Notes: generated from the sequence alone by a model not told the origin. A stretch of 64,000 bases of DNA from Ustilaginoidea virens (GCF_000687475.1 NC_057318.1:2542001-2606000); one strand, 5' to 3'. Shown: positions 1 to 11,900, numbered from the stretch's first letter. Made by a program: numbers and translations.

Positions 1-2099
1 TTAGAAGGTCTTCTAACCTTCTTAGCCTAGATATAGGCTAGGCAGCGAAAATCAGCATCTTTAACCTTATTAAGGTTAGGAAGACCAGGGGTATTAGCAC
101 AGGTCTTTTTAAGTAGCTGAATACCTATATGCCCTAGCCGTACATGCCAAATGCCGGCTAATTATAATAGCTTCTGATATTCATCAGCTGCTATAGGGGC
201 AGGAGTAGGGCTAGTAGCCACTACAGGATTTTCGCTAGTCGTAATAGCGGGCTCTTCGCTAGTCGTAATAGCAGGAGAGTTGGTAGTAAGGCTAGTAGCC
301 TCTACAGGTTCCTTACTAGTCGCAGTAGTAGGAACAGGGGTAATAATAGTATCCTTAGGATCACTATAATCAGCAGGGTTAGTAGGACTAGGGACCTCTA
401 CTACTATACTATTAGTAGTAGTATAATGACTACAAGGTTGATGTAGTAGTAGTGTGTCTATTCCTTTCTATGGAAGGAAAAAGCCGTATTTTTCAAAGTT
501 AAAAATGCCGATGCATTTACGGCTTACTGACCAAAGCTGATTTTTAATTAGTACCCCTTTAGCGGCATAATGCTTTACACCGCTAATAATATTAATATCC
601 AAGGTAGGAATATATAGGGCATTTTTGAGCTCTATAATACCCCATTTCGTAGGATTAACGCCCTATAGCACAGTAAATCGTACTATGCCCCAACCAGTAG
701 AGGAAATAGGGCCGCCACCAGTAGTAATTACAGGCTTATCATTCTTCTCAAAATGGTGAAAAATAGTGAAATGCTTCTTATCATTAATAATATGATAAGT
801 AGAGCCTGTATCGTAAAGGAGGGCATCCTTTAGGGTCCTACCGCCTGATTTAGCACTATAGCTTATAGCTAAAGGCTGGTTATCAGTGGATATAATGGAA
901 GAAGAATAAGATATATTAGTATCCTAGGTATTATAGTTGCCTATAATAAAGGCCTCAACATCTTGCTATTTGCTGCTATTATTAGAGTCTTATTTCTTCT
1001 TCTATTGCTACTTCTTTTTCCTATTATTAGTAGAATTATTCTTACTATTATTAGTAGAAGCGGTATTAGTAGACCCTTTCTTAGGGTCCTTAGAAGCCTT
1101 AAGCTGCTTAGGGTTATTAGCAGCTACCTTAGAAGACCCTTTAGAACGCTATTCTTCTAGTAGGTCAACCATAAAATACTAGAGGTTAAATTTGCTACTA
1201 TTAATAACACCTTGGGCGCTATAAGCCCTAATTATAGAGTGTTGGCGTTCCGTCTAGCAGGTAAATACCCCCTCTATAGCCTAAAGATACTAATTAATTT
1301 GGTCGAAAGAGTCGATTTTAGAACCTAGAATTCTAAGGCGAGAAATATAGCTATTAAATTCGCTATTAAAAGCCTCTAAAGTGCCTTTATAACCGGTAAG
1401 TATAAAGGTATAAAAGGTAGGGTATAAGTATGCCTGCTGTACTTCTGGTGAGTAGCAGTACTAGGCTACTAGTAGAAGGTAAGCTTCCTCTGGGTCATTA
1501 TACTAGTCTATAGCCTCTATAGCTTCTTCACTACAGCTATTCTTTAGCATTAGTAGTAGAAGTACCTACTCAGACTCATTAAAATGCCTTGCTATAGAGG
1601 GGTCGTTAATAAAGTTAGCTATTTTAAAGGCCCTAAGTTGTATTGTAAGGGCCTGCTTCTACTAGTCGAAATTATAGGGGCTTTTTAGCTTTTGGGACTC
1701 TTTAAAGCGGTTGGCAGTCTTAGCTAATTCCTTAATAGCCCCATCATTAATTTAGTTGGTAATAGTTATTAGTGGCGTTATATAAATAGGCTCTTTACCC
1801 TTATATTTTATAGGCATAGAAGGTTGGTCGATTTCCATAACGTTAGCTTTACTATCATTATCTTTAGTGGTAATCTTAGTGGAAGGTCTAGCTTTAATAG
1901 CTTTAGTAGACTTCTTATTAGTAGCCTAGATAGCCTAGGTAGCCTGGGAATCGTTATTTTGCCTACTAACTAGGCCCTATATAAGGTCAGTTAGTATATT
2001 CATCTGGGATTTTATATCGTCTATATCTAGCTATAGCTATGCATTAGTATCAACTTCAGTATTAGATTCAGGGACCTTATAGGATCCTAACTCTGCTAT
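1..2099 (-). pseudogene. Copia-A gag-protease-integrase (5' part), broken
   Basis: Read on the minus strand this matches the gag-pol frame of the 54-62 kb copy. The likely original ATG sits at 2097-2099 but now reads ATA (ATAGCAGAG), as in the other copy (ATAGCAGAA); TpG to TpA is the RIP change. A long Gag follows. The aspartic-protease motif DTGS (GATACAGGCTCT) lies near 800-825 and the region before integrase near 1-150. Many in-frame TAG and TAA codons replace Gln and Trp codons. No functional product is possible. The frames at 937-1182 are chance frames inside it. Confidence 0.85.
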
Positions 2100-2329
2100 A
2101 GTGGGCAAAAAGGGTTTAAAAATCCGTTAAAAAATAGTGCCGATAGTTGTAAAACAGAGGAATAACTAGCTAAATAGCTAGCAAAATAGTCGAGTAATAA
2201 GCTAGAAAGTCAGTAAATATAGTGGCTAGTAGCCTACTATAAAAGGTAACCGCAGAATATAGCAGTAGGTCTCAGTATAAAAGCATAAATGCCGTAGGCG
2301 TTGTGCAAGTCTGTATTATAGCATTAGTG

Positions 2330-2460
2330 TTTAAGGTGCTTATTTAGTGCCGTAATATAAAGGTGCCGTAAGTGCCGTAGGTGCCGTAGGTGCCGTAGGT
2401 GCTATAGGTGCCGTAATATAAGAGGTGCCGTAAGTGCCGTACCAAAAGTGCTATAAGTGG
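2330..2460 (-). repeat. 9-bp minisatellite in Copia-A leader
   Basis: The unit gtgccgtag repeats here several times in tandem and in imperfect form between LTR and gag. The same block, as ggcacctac units, occurs at about 55430-55550 in the other Copia-A. The untranslated leader from about 2110 to 2828 holds nothing else I recognise. Confidence 0.75.
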
Positions 2461-2828
2461 AAGAATATAACAGGTGCCATATAGTATAGTAGGTATCGTG
2501 CACTAGGTGTAAAAGTGTTATATAGTGGTATAATATGGTAGATATCACACTATAAAATCCGTAGGTGCCGTATGTTACGCCGAAAAATAACATAAGGTTA
2601 CGCTAAAAATACCGTAAGGTTACGCCGTAAATTGCCGTTAGGTATACCGTTAATTGCCGCAGGGTAATGCCGTAGGTAATAGAGGGTAAGCTAAAGGTGA
2701 TAATAGGTAAGCGAAGTTAATAAGGGTAAGCCGAAGATACCAAAAGATAGCTATATTAGTAGTACTAATAAGCAAAAGAGACCAAGGGGTGAACATAAAA
2801 AGGTAGGGTAAAAATAAAGAAGTAAAAA

Positions 2829-2843
2829 CCCAGGCTCATAACC
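2829..2843 (-). other. Copia-A primer binding site (half initiator-tRNA-Met type)
   Basis: On the minus strand GGTTATGAGCCTGGG starts directly after the LTR end. Its core GGTTATGAGCC is complementary to the anticodon stem-loop of eukaryotic initiator tRNA-Met (GGGCUCAUAACCC). Priming from a cleaved half of this tRNA is known for Drosophila copia. The second copy at 55030 reads GGTTATAAGCC, one RIP-type change away. Confidence 0.7.
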
Positions 2844-3607
2844 TATTGCAATTCTTAAGGTCACTATAAAAGTAGAGCCTTACTAGCTAGCTAGATGGCA
2901 CGAGACTGTCTGCGACCTATAAACTAATCTTAGTATAAATACTAGATTTTTCACTAAGTCCTAAGACTATACAAGTGCTATAAAGCAGGGCAAGTGTAAA
3001 GGCAAGGCAAATATAAGATAACCAGAAAACGCAGGGAAGGTGGAAGTTAAGAGGCATATAGTGCATTAATAGACTCGATTGTGCTACTTATCTACTATCT
3101 AGAAAGAAGGGGGAAAGCTATCCTATATATACACGAAGGAGGGGTAGGCCCAGGCATCTAGGGAAGCCAGTAAGAGGGCTCCCCATAATGCTCGCTATAA
3201 TACATCAGCAACCCCGCTATATCCGACCTTTCCAACCACTCTAACCACCGCACTAATAATTAGTCACCGCACTAGTAACTAGCCACCACGCTAGTGACTA
3301 ACCACCACACTAGTGGACTAGCCACCACGCTAGTAGGCCACCACGCTAATTTAGCAATGCCACACCACGCTAGTAGGCCGCCACCACGCTAGTAGGCAAC
3401 CACGCTAATTTAGCAATACTACACCTTTTCAATAAGGCCTACCTTACTTGATATACAGTAAATAATCCACTGAAAATCCTTAAGGTAAAAGGCAAAGGCC
3501 TAAGGAAATACTATCATAAGTCCAAGAGGCGGTATAAGGGCCAGAAGGTTAGTAGGCCAGTAGGGCATAAGGCCAGCAGCCTAATAGGCTACTATAGGAT
3601 TTTAATA
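2844..3607 (-). repeat. Copia-A 5' LTR
   Basis: This is a 764-bp LTR in reverse orientation, similar along its whole length to those at 21306, 54253, 61068 and 60898. The termini TGTTA...CAATA are what RIP would make of a perfect inverted repeat TGTTG...CAACA. About 20-bp tandem units (ctaGCCACCACGCTAGTgac) lie at about 3240-3420 and probably form the U3 region. CpA and TpG are still fairly common here, so the LTR is less mutated than the gypsy sequence around it. Confidence 0.9.
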
Positions 3608-3612
3608 ATAAT

Positions 3613-4500
3613 ATTCCTAGGCCTCTCGTTATATATTCTATATTACGCTTAATATAGGGGCTAAATTAATAACTAACCTAGCTTAGCAGTAGGAGGGAGT
3701 TATAGCCTAAGAGACGTTAGTTAATGCCTTACTAGCGGCACTATAGGGACTAAAAGTAAGATATAAAATATAGGGAGTTATTTAGTTAGCAGCTATAGTA
3801 TGCCGCTATTAGTTATTAAAGGCCTAAAAAAAGGGCGAAAGGATAGCAGCCTAGGCCTTAATCGTTTCGGTTAAAAAATATATAGGTTTAATAATAGTAG
3901 TACCCTCCTTATAAGCCTTAATTTATACCTAGTAAATCCGCTAGAGTTTAAGATTACTAATAAGCTTAAAGTCGATCTATATAAATAAGCTATATACATT
4001 TTAGTAGTAAAAGCAGTTTTTACTCCTACTTTTTCGTATATAAATAGGGAAAATATTAATCGCCTATATTTTTCGGTTATATTATTCGTATAAAAACTCT
4101 TTATTATAGGCACATTCGTACTCTTTATTAGAGGAATCACCCTCTAATAAATAATTGCCTATAGTATACTATAGTTTATATCTGTACTCTAAAGGGCTAA
4201 AGCGTTTAGCAGATAAGGCGGTTAGACCGCTTATAGGTTATAAGATTTTTATAATATTAGGTTCCGTAAGGGTTATTATACTACCTATGGCTTAGCCGCC
4301 ACTAGGGTTCGGCTTAAATATATTTAGGGTCCTAATGCAGTCAATTAGGGGAATATAAAATCGCATTAGGCTCGAACTGATATATATATTAAATGCAGGC
4401 GGAGATAAAGTATAGCCTTTTAGAGAATATATAGGTAATTAATCTATTAATATTAGTATCTATTACGACCCTAGGTAGGGGGGATAATACTTATAGTAGG
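3613..4500 (-). pseudogene. Gyp antisense ORF remnant
   Basis: This is homologous to the antisense block at about 6600-7900 in Gyp-1. The frame at 3871-4140 exists in similar form at 53636-53878, but neither is the frame with the conserved SSDKE...EFL peptide, so I treat the conserved open stretch as a by-product. The coding frame is full of stops. Confidence 0.5.
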
Positions 4501-4873
4501 ATGCTAATAATAATTAAATCGGCTATAAAAAGGAAAAGGAAAAGAAGAAAAAGGGTAATAGAAAAGGCGCGAAAAAAATATACCTTTACCTAAAGAGATT
4601 ACCTACTAATAGCTAGCGAAAAATTTTTTATAATACCAATAGCTGCTATAAATAGCTTCTAGCTAGCGATGTAATACCAGCCTTCTATACGTTTCTACTA
4701 TACCACCTTCTTAAATCGATACTCTATAATATCCCCTACTTATATAAACTAGACCTAACGAATAGACTTAAGGTTATTACGATAATAACCTAGGCGACCT
4801 GATTAGGCCTATGCAGAGGATGGGCGGGTTTTAGAACGCAATTAATTCGACTATAAGGCGGAGGAGGGGGGTA

Positions 4874-5126
4874 TATTATAGGCTCGGGCTATGCCCGCGC
4901 TATAATATAGCTAGGACTCGGGCTGCGCCTATGCCTAGCCTAGATAGGGTTATATAAATTAGCGGCACGGGGTTATAGGACTACGCTAGGACCTCGACCC
5001 GTGCTAATATACGGTTAAATAGACTATTAAGAGGCCTTTATTCGGGACCTCTCTCTTTCCTCTTTAGTCTATTTAATATATTTATTCGACGCCTATTTAT
5101 AATAGCCCTAGGGCCAGTTCTTTATA
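4874..5126 (+). repeat. Gyp LTR, 253-bp type
   Basis: It is bounded by TATTATAGG and CCAGTTCTTTATA, the reverse complements of the CCCGTGACA end and TGTAAAGGACTGG start after RIP. It has the same length as the LTRs at 5916, 19695 and 52566. The right flank is gcatt. Confidence 0.88.
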
Positions 5127-5131
5127 GCATT

Positions 5132-5915
5132 AATTAAAAAGTTTTCGCGATTTCGCCCGCACCTCGGTACCGGCGCGAATACACCCCTAAAATAGTTAAA
5201 AAGTTACTAAATTAATTCCTTACCTTATCTTACCCTATCCGCCGATAGCATATCGGCACTAAAAGGAAGGCATAGTCGAAGCGGCAGAAATTATAGATTT
5301 AGATAGAGGAAATAAGGGTAGACTTAAGTCGAGCTACTATAACCACTATATCACTATTGCTAGCAATAACCACAGACGAATTAGCGGTAATACTATATAA
5401 ACTAATATAGGAACCTAAGAAGAAACCGAAATACTTAAATAGTATTACCAAAAGATCGCAGACTATATCCTGGCAGCCACACTAGGAAATATATAGAATG
5501 CTATTATTAGCCTAGTCGATAGTATTAAATATATTAACCGAATTAACCCCGCCTTAAACTCGAACTCAAACCTTATTACGATTAATAATTTAGAAAAAGT
5601 AGTAGGAAGCGCTATAAATAAAGCTTTTGCCTTAAAGACCCCCTTTAAAACGACCTAGGCTAGTATTACTGCTAAAGGCATACTAATGACTATACTACCT
5701 GGACCGACCACCCTACTTATACTGCTAAGAATCTACTGCAAAATAATAATTAAAGGAGATAGTATTACTAAGAACCTATAATAGAGAACCCCTATTAAGA
5801 TTATAAAAGCGGTAAATACTACTACTAGAGGTATTAATACCGTTGTAATCTGCCGACTCTATAGTAGAGATATAGTCGTTATCTTTATAGAAGCTATATC
5901 CTATTTTATTATAAA
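5132..5915 (+). mobile_element. LINE 5' fragment (LINE-2 type)
   Basis: It starts with aaaaagttttcgcgatttcgccc, trimmed here to the shared 5' end also seen at 32335, and follows LINE-2 closely up to the equivalent of about 33118. It then stops abruptly at the Gyp-1 LTR. It covers the 5' UTR and the first part of the Gag-like ORF1. The rest of this LINE copy was not found next to it. Confidence 0.8.
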
Positions 5916-6168
5916 TGTAAAGGACTGGCCCTAGGGCTACTATAAATAGGCGTCGAATGAATATATTAAATAGACTAAGGAGGAAAAAGAGAGAACCCGA
6001 ATAGGGGCCTCTCGATAGTCTATTTAACTATATATTAGTATAGGTCGAGGTCCTAGTATAATCCCGTGACCCTATACCGCTGACTTATATAACTCTACCT
6101 AGGCTAGGCATAGGCATAGCCCGAGTCCTAGCCATATTATGGCGCGAGTATAGCCCGAGCCCGTAATA
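5916..6168 (-). repeat. Gyp-1 3' LTR
   Basis: The 253-bp LTR begins TGTAAAGGACTGG and ends CCCGTAATA, a RIP form of CCCGTGACA. It is the same length as its partner at 19695-19947. It contains the 11-bp inverted repeat TTAAATAGACT...AGTCTATTTAA. Confidence 0.9.
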
Positions 6169-6599
6169 TACCCCCCTCTTCTGCCTTACAGTCGAATTAA
6201 TTATATTCCGAAACCCGCCTATCCTCTGCATGGGCCTAATTAAGTCGCCTAGGTTATTATCGCGATAACCTTAAGTCTGTTCGTTAGGTCTAGTTCGTAT
6301 AAGTAGGGGATATTATAGAGTATTAATTTAGGAAAATAGTATAGTGGAAATGCATAGAAGGCTGGCGTTATATCGCTAATTAGAAGCTATTTATAGCAGC
6401 TATTAGTATTATAAAAAATTTTTCGCTAGCTATTAGTAGGTAATCCCTTTAAGTAAAAGTATATTTTTTCTCGTGCTTTTTTTATTACCTTTTTTCTTCC
6501 TTTTCTCTTCCTTCTTATAACCGATTTAATTATTATTAGTATCCTACCGTAAGTATTATCCCCCCTGCCTAAGATCGTAATGGATATTAATATTAATAG

Positions 6600-7900
6600 A
6601 CTAGTTATCTATATATTCTCTAAAAAAGCTATACCCTATTTCTGCCTATATTTAATATATATATTAGTTCGAGCCCAATGCGATTCTATATTCCCTTAAT
6701 TAACTGTATTAGGACCTTAAATATATTTAAGCTGAGCCCTAGTAATGGCTAAGCCGTAGGCGGTATAATAACCCCTATAGAACTTAATATCGTAAAAATC
6801 CTACGATTTACGAGTAGTTTAACCGCCTTATCTACTAAGCACTCTAGCCCTTTAAAGCATAAACGCAAGCCGTAATATATTACAGGCAACTATTTATTAA
6901 AGGGTAATTCCTCCGATAAAGAGTATAAATACGCCTATAATAAAGAGTTTTTATAGAAACGATATAACTGAAAAATATAGGCGATTAGTATTCTCCCTGT
7001 CTATATGCGAAAAGGCAGGAGTAAAGGCTACTCTTACTACTAAAATGTATATAGCTTATATATATAGCTCGACTTTAAGTTTGCCGGTAATCCTAAACTC
7101 TAGTAGATCTACTAAGTATAGATTAAAGCTTATAAGGAGGGCACCTTTATTATTAAACCTATATATTTTGCGACCGAAATGACTAAAGCCTAGGCTGCTA
7201 TCCTCTCGCCCTCTTTTCAGGCCTTTAATAACTAATAGCGGTATACTATAGCTGCCAATTAAATGACTCTTTATATCCTATATCTTACTTTTAGTCCCTA
7301 TAGTACTACCGGTAAGGTATTAACCGATATCTCTTAGGCTATAACTCCCTTCCGCTATTAAGCTAAGTCGGTCGTTAATCTAGCCCCTATATTAAGCGTA
7401 ATACGGGATATATAATAAAAGGCCCGGGAGTACTATACCCAGATAAAGCAATATTTAGCGGCTCTTACCCGGCCTTATCTAGCCCCCCCTCCCGCCTGCC
7501 CCTTACTAATCTATTACGCTAAAGAACCGCCTGCCTATAAGTAGGGTATATAGATTCCCCTAAAGGCCTAGCTATACTATCCGCCATAGAATGCCCTAGC
7601 GCTATAGCAGCCTTAGCCGGCACTACTGTATCCCCTGCCGCCGCCACTATAGACCCTACGGCGTCCTTAATAGGCCCTATTATAGCCCCCCCTATATTCC
7701 CCGTATAGTATATCCCTTAGAATGCTATTATATTAGGGTCGTATAAGCAACTATCCGCGCTAAGCCTACTCGCTATATGCATGCCTGACCTCCTATAGAT
7801 ATCACTATAGGGGTTATATATAGCCGCCCTTATTACTACCGCCCCTGCAGCTATAGCCGCCGTAAGGGTATACTAAACCTAATAGTACTAAAGAAGGCCT
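6600..7900 (+). pseudogene. Gyp antisense ORF (unknown product)
   Basis: This coding-like block lies on the strand opposite to gag-pol, between the 3' LTR and the chromodomain. The peptide SSDKEYKYAYNKEFL near 6915-6960 is matched by SSDKEHKYAYNKEFL at about 53615 and by SSDKEY...KDKEFLCDRC at about 27215-27260. The last copy keeps a CxxC pair, where this one shows Tyr and Arg in place of Cys. A zinc-binding domain is possible but not proven. I do not recognise the family. The reading frame is broken by RIP stops. Confidence 0.5.
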
Positions 7901-8008
7901 ATATAACGATAAATATAGTGGTTATAATGTAGGAGAGGGGGGAGGGTAGTATTAGCCTAAAAGAGGGGCAGATAAGCTAAATATATTTTTTTTGTTAATA
8001 TTTTAAGG

Positions 8009-8031
8009 GTTTTTTTTTTTTTTTTTTTTTA
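8009..8031. repeat. Poly-T tract between antisense ORF and chromodomain
   Basis: A T run of about 20 bases marks the junction where the two convergent coding blocks meet. A related T- or A-rich tract sits at the same place in the other copies (about 28270-28320, 45780-45835 and 62845-62880). Confidence 0.8.
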
Positions 8032-8039
8032 TAAGCAGG

Positions 8040-10057
8040 CATTTAGGCATTATTTATAGGTCTAATAGACCTTATTTTGATAGCCTAGAGGGCCTATTAT
8101 ATATATAAATATCACCCTATTTAGCTTTAAATGCCTTTTATACTATTAACTCTTTAAAGTTTTCTAAAGATTCTTATATAGGTAAATCGTATCCTTTCTA
8201 TTTAACTAATATATTATAGTTCTTACCCTAACCTTAAGCGTTTTTCGCTATTAGTATCGCCTTAACCTTATATTCCTTATATAGCTAATTAGAATCTTAT
8301 AGGAGAATAAATAGAGGCCCTAGCCTAATATTAATAATAGTCTATATTAAGAGCGGATTAGAAGCAGCCTATTCGATAAAATCGATATAAAAAACTAAAT
8401 AAATACCCTTAGGAATATTAAGCCGGATAATAAGTAGGGATAAAATAGCGATAATAGTATATTTAGTAGAGACCTAATTAAGTTTCTTATAAGGGTGGTT
8501 TATCTTAATATTCTTTAGGCTAAACTATATATAGTCTCTAATTTAGAAACGCTTTATTATGCGGTATAAATAGTTTATTGCGTCTTATTATCGTTATTAT
8601 ACGAAAGTAATAGTAGTTTAAATTAACTCTTTTTCCTCTTAAAGATTAGCTAAAAAAAAAGCTACCTATCCTTTTAGTATCTTTAAGCTTAATATTACCT
8701 CTAGGCCTAGCGTCATAGTTAGTATATCGAACCTATTAAAAAGCTAGTTCGGGCTAAACCCTATTACTAATAATATCTAGTTATTTAAGGCGAGTTGGCA
8801 TATAGTAAAGTGCTTAGGCTAATCGTACTAATTAAAAGAGACTATAATATAAAAGATAGCTTAGACTTCTTAGTTTATTCGTTTTATACTATTATTAGTT
8901 TAGGGGTAGTATATAATCAAAAGGAGTTATTTAGTCTTAACTGCTTTATAAAATATTATTTAGAATTATTCTACCCAATTTAAGCCTCTATTGCTAATAA
9001 TCTCGTTAGGGAATCTATAGAAGCACTACTAGTATTATTGGAATCGCTTTATATACTCCTCGGCTATTATAAAGTATATCGCCTCTAGCTAAATATACTT
9101 CAATAAGCGGTTAGTAATTATTATAAAGAAGCATAGGTTGGAAGAGTTATAGGCGGGGAGGTCTATTATAAAGTCTACTAATATTTATAACTAAAAATAG
9201 TCTGGGATTAGTAAGGGCTATAGCAGACCCTATTATAGCTAGCGGCTTTTATGCGCCCTATAGCATTAATAATTCTAAATAAACCTTACTATTTTAGATA
9301 ATATATTATTGAAATAATAATCTTATTATAGCAATTAAAAGATAGTATTCTTCTTTAGGTGACTTACTATAGGCGAGTTATAGTACTATTAGATTACTAT
9401 TATAGTTAGGGGCTCGAACGATAGGAGCTATACCTGTTTCTAGTAGAATAGTATACTATATATATTTAGGGTATAGTCTATAATTTATTCCTATATCGCT
9501 ACCGCTATAGGGAATTATTACTCTTTATTCGCTACTATTATTTATTATGCCTAATATATACTATCTTTAGATATTATTTAGTCCTAAAGAGCCTAAAGAT
9601 AAGTATTAGTGAAGATATATAGGCCGTAAGGTAGAGTAACCTCTAAATCTAAAATTAAGGTTTTAACGCCTTCTATCCTATCTATATTAAGTACTAAAAT
9701 AAATAATAGTTTTAAGATCTAGCCGATTTATAGCTTTGCCTTATCTACCTTTTATTCTTATTAAGAAAGTATATTAGGGCATTAGGCTTATAACCTTAGC
9801 CTATACTAAAGATAGAAATTAAAAAGCGCTAAAGTTTTAGCCTATTAGGCTTATTGTTTGGATATTTTATATAATCGGGCGAAATACTTTAGGTTCTTAT
9901 AGTCGATAAAGATAGTAAAGGGGGAGGCTATTAAGTAGAATTCTATTAATTATACCTTAAAGTAAAAGATAATAATAAAGAGTTTCTTATCGTATATAGT
10001 ATAATTCTATTCTATATCTAATAAGCAAGCAGAATAATATATAATTAGGTAGAATAT
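8040..10057 (-). pseudogene. Gyp-1 pol C-terminal part: RNase H, integrase, chromodomain
   Basis: On the minus strand the segment at about 8075-8215 translates to a chromodomain with LVKWKGYD (partly intact) and the ESLENFKELI helix, which places the element among chromoviruses. Integrase fills about 8480-9300 and RNase H about 9560-10057. Chromodomains bind methylated histone H3 and steer integration to heterochromatin. The frame at 8795-8983 on plus is a shadow. Stops are frequent. Confidence 0.8.
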
Positions 10058-10069
10058 ATTATCCTCCCC
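10058..10069. repeat. LINE-1 target-site duplication, left copy
   Basis: attatcctcccc is repeated at 16729-16740. Gyp-3 shows the uninterrupted site (tattatcttctccgatc near 30345). The match can be extended by two bases into the repeat tail. Confidence 0.85.
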
Positions 10070-10169
10070 CGAGAAAAAATAAGGATTCGATTTCGCCCGC
10101 ACCTAGGTAGCGGTACGGAACCGCCTCTAAAATCAATTCTAATATTCCCAATCGCTTCCTCTCATCTAT

Positions 10170-11900
10170 TTACCCCCCCTCGCCTATAGCGCACCACATT
10201 TAGGGAGTAGGCGCGGCAGGCGCAAATAAAGTAATAGATATCGATAGAGGGAATACGGGCGGCATTACATATAGCCGCCACAACCTAACCACCACGATCG
10301 CAAATAGCACGCAATACAACCAGACCGAAACTAAGCCTACCTAGGAGTAGAAGCGACCTACTACTATTATAATTAAAGAATTAATAAAAGAGCTCTAGGA
10401 TTACATTCCCCTAGCAGTATTAAGACGAATGTAAGAAATCATAAAAACCATAGCCGATGCGGCCCATAATAAGGCCACCCTAGACCCTATTGGCACCTTT
10501 ACTAATATAATTTCGAAGACTATCGAAAAAGCTATTAAATCGGCCCTCTAGGATATCCCAAAATAGGCACTAGCTACCACTTAGGCAAATATCGCAGCAC
10601 GAGGATATACCGCCGCTACTATACTACCCTAATACATTATCGCTCCCCTTCTGGTCCCGTTATATATCTATAGGGAGATTTTAATTAAAGGCAATAGTAT
10701 TAATAAGGTCTTATACAACTGAATACTAATCGAAATCGTAAATGCTATTAATAGAGCAACTATTAGGAACGCTATAATTATAGCACGCAAGCTATGCAGC
10801 GGCGATACTATTATCACTTTTACAGAAGAAGCAGTAAAAAGTCTTATCGCTAATATAACCTAGGTCTAACCCGCCTTTAGGTAGGAGGTAAAACCAAACC
10901 AATACTTATTTAGCCTTATTATTAAGAGTTTCCCTATAAGCTATATAGCCAATATTATAACTAAAGAAATCTGCCGAAACCTTACTAAAGCGAACGGTAA
11001 AGGCTTTATTAGAGCCTCCCCCCGCCGCCTATATAAGACCTTTATACAGGCGCCCCTAATTATAGGCGTAAACTCTATCGATCTCGCTAATAAGCTCTAT
11101 AAGTCTAGTATTATCTATTAGGTAGAGATATTTGAAGCTAAACCCTATAACGACGCCTTACACCCAAAATAATACTATAATTACTTTAAGTTCGGATATA
11201 TCGCTACCTACTATATAGTAGCCCTATAGTACGGCTGATGCAATACGGAAAGGTACCTAGAAGGGAAGTAGGCCTACCTAATAGTCTCCTATAGATAAAG
11301 GGAGTTATACCTTGATTATAAAGGACTATACTTAGTATAATCCTGCCTCTATAGAACCTTAAATAAGTAGTAAGAGTCTACTAAAAATTCCTATGCGAGC
11401 CGACTTAGGCTCTTTATAGCGCCCCTTATAATATCTATAAATACTACCCCTATTATAGAGTAGAACCGATACTAAGTAGCTAACGCTTTGCCTATAAAAG
11501 AACCTATTGAGTGTATTATATTAAAAGGATCCTTCTTATATAAATATAGCTATCGCCTTAGATTAAGCCGAGGGGGCTTTATCTCTAGAGGAGCGCTTAA
11601 TACTAGACTAAACCATACCCTCACTATATTCTTATAACCAGCCCTAATGCTAAAACAGATTAGGCCCCTATCGGCCCTAGAGCTTATACCTACCCTAGCC
11701 CTAACCTCCGACTTTACTATAACTACTAATATACCGCCGCTATTAACTCCTATATGTCTATCTATATAATATTAGTCCTCTATTAAAATATATAAAAGAA
11801 AACCTCCCTTATACAAATAGTACTTTACCACTAAAGCGAACCTAATATTATAGCAATCTAAAAACCTATTACGCCTAGCCAAGCCCCGTTAAACCTAAGC
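10170..11900 (+). pseudogene. LINE-1 ORF1, Gag-like RNA-binding protein
   Basis: One frame reads through most of this stretch with only RIP-type stops. A zinc-knuckle remnant sits at about 11195-11260: F-G-Y-I-A-T-Y-Y...YG-stop-C-N-T-E, where C-x2-C-x4-H-x4-C type Cys codons have become Tyr or a stop. A similar remnant in LINE-2 at about 33455-33520 keeps P-R-C-G. The protein would have coated LINE RNA. Confidence 0.7.

Larger units (their letters stand above)
1..3607 (-). mobile_element. Copia-A retrotransposon, 5' part, RIP-degraded, cut by window edge
   Basis: The sequence from 1 to 3607 is the reverse complement, with transitions, of the 5' LTR, leader, gag, protease and start of integrase of the near-complete Copia-A at 54253-62406. 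For example, bases 1-140 mirror 57780-57920. The element runs right to left and continues beyond the left window edge, so the rest of pol and the 3' LTR are not visible. Its right end is the LTR terminus GGATTTTAATA, a mutated form of GGATTTTAACA. It lies inside the antisense-ORF part of a Gyp element; the candidate TSD on the right is ataat (3608-3612), and the left copy is outside the window. Confidence 0.9.
3608..5126 (+). mobile_element. Gyp chromovirus 3' end fragment (antisense ORF block plus 3' LTR)
   Basis: This is the reverse complement of the 5916-7440 part of Gyp-1, carrying the antisense ORF block and the 253-bp LTR. Strand refers to the gag-pol direction deduced from complete copies, and no gag or pol is present here. 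The left side is cut by the Copia-A insertion. The right flank after the LTR is gcatt, followed almost at once by the 5' end of a LINE. Confidence 0.8.

Noticed and set aside
937..1182. Two overlapping open frames rich in Leu and Phe
   Set aside because: They read the wrong strand of the Copia-A gag region; the same by-product appears at 56691-56975 on the other strand of the second copy.
2330..3420. CRISPR-like array of short repeats
   Set aside because: Units are imperfect, without regular unique spacers, lie in a copia LTR and leader, and the genome is eukaryotic.
3871..4140. 89-aa open frame with a homologue at 53636-53878
   Set aside because: The similarity comes from DNA homology of two Gyp copies. 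The register differs from the frame with the shared SSDKE peptide, and other copies break it.
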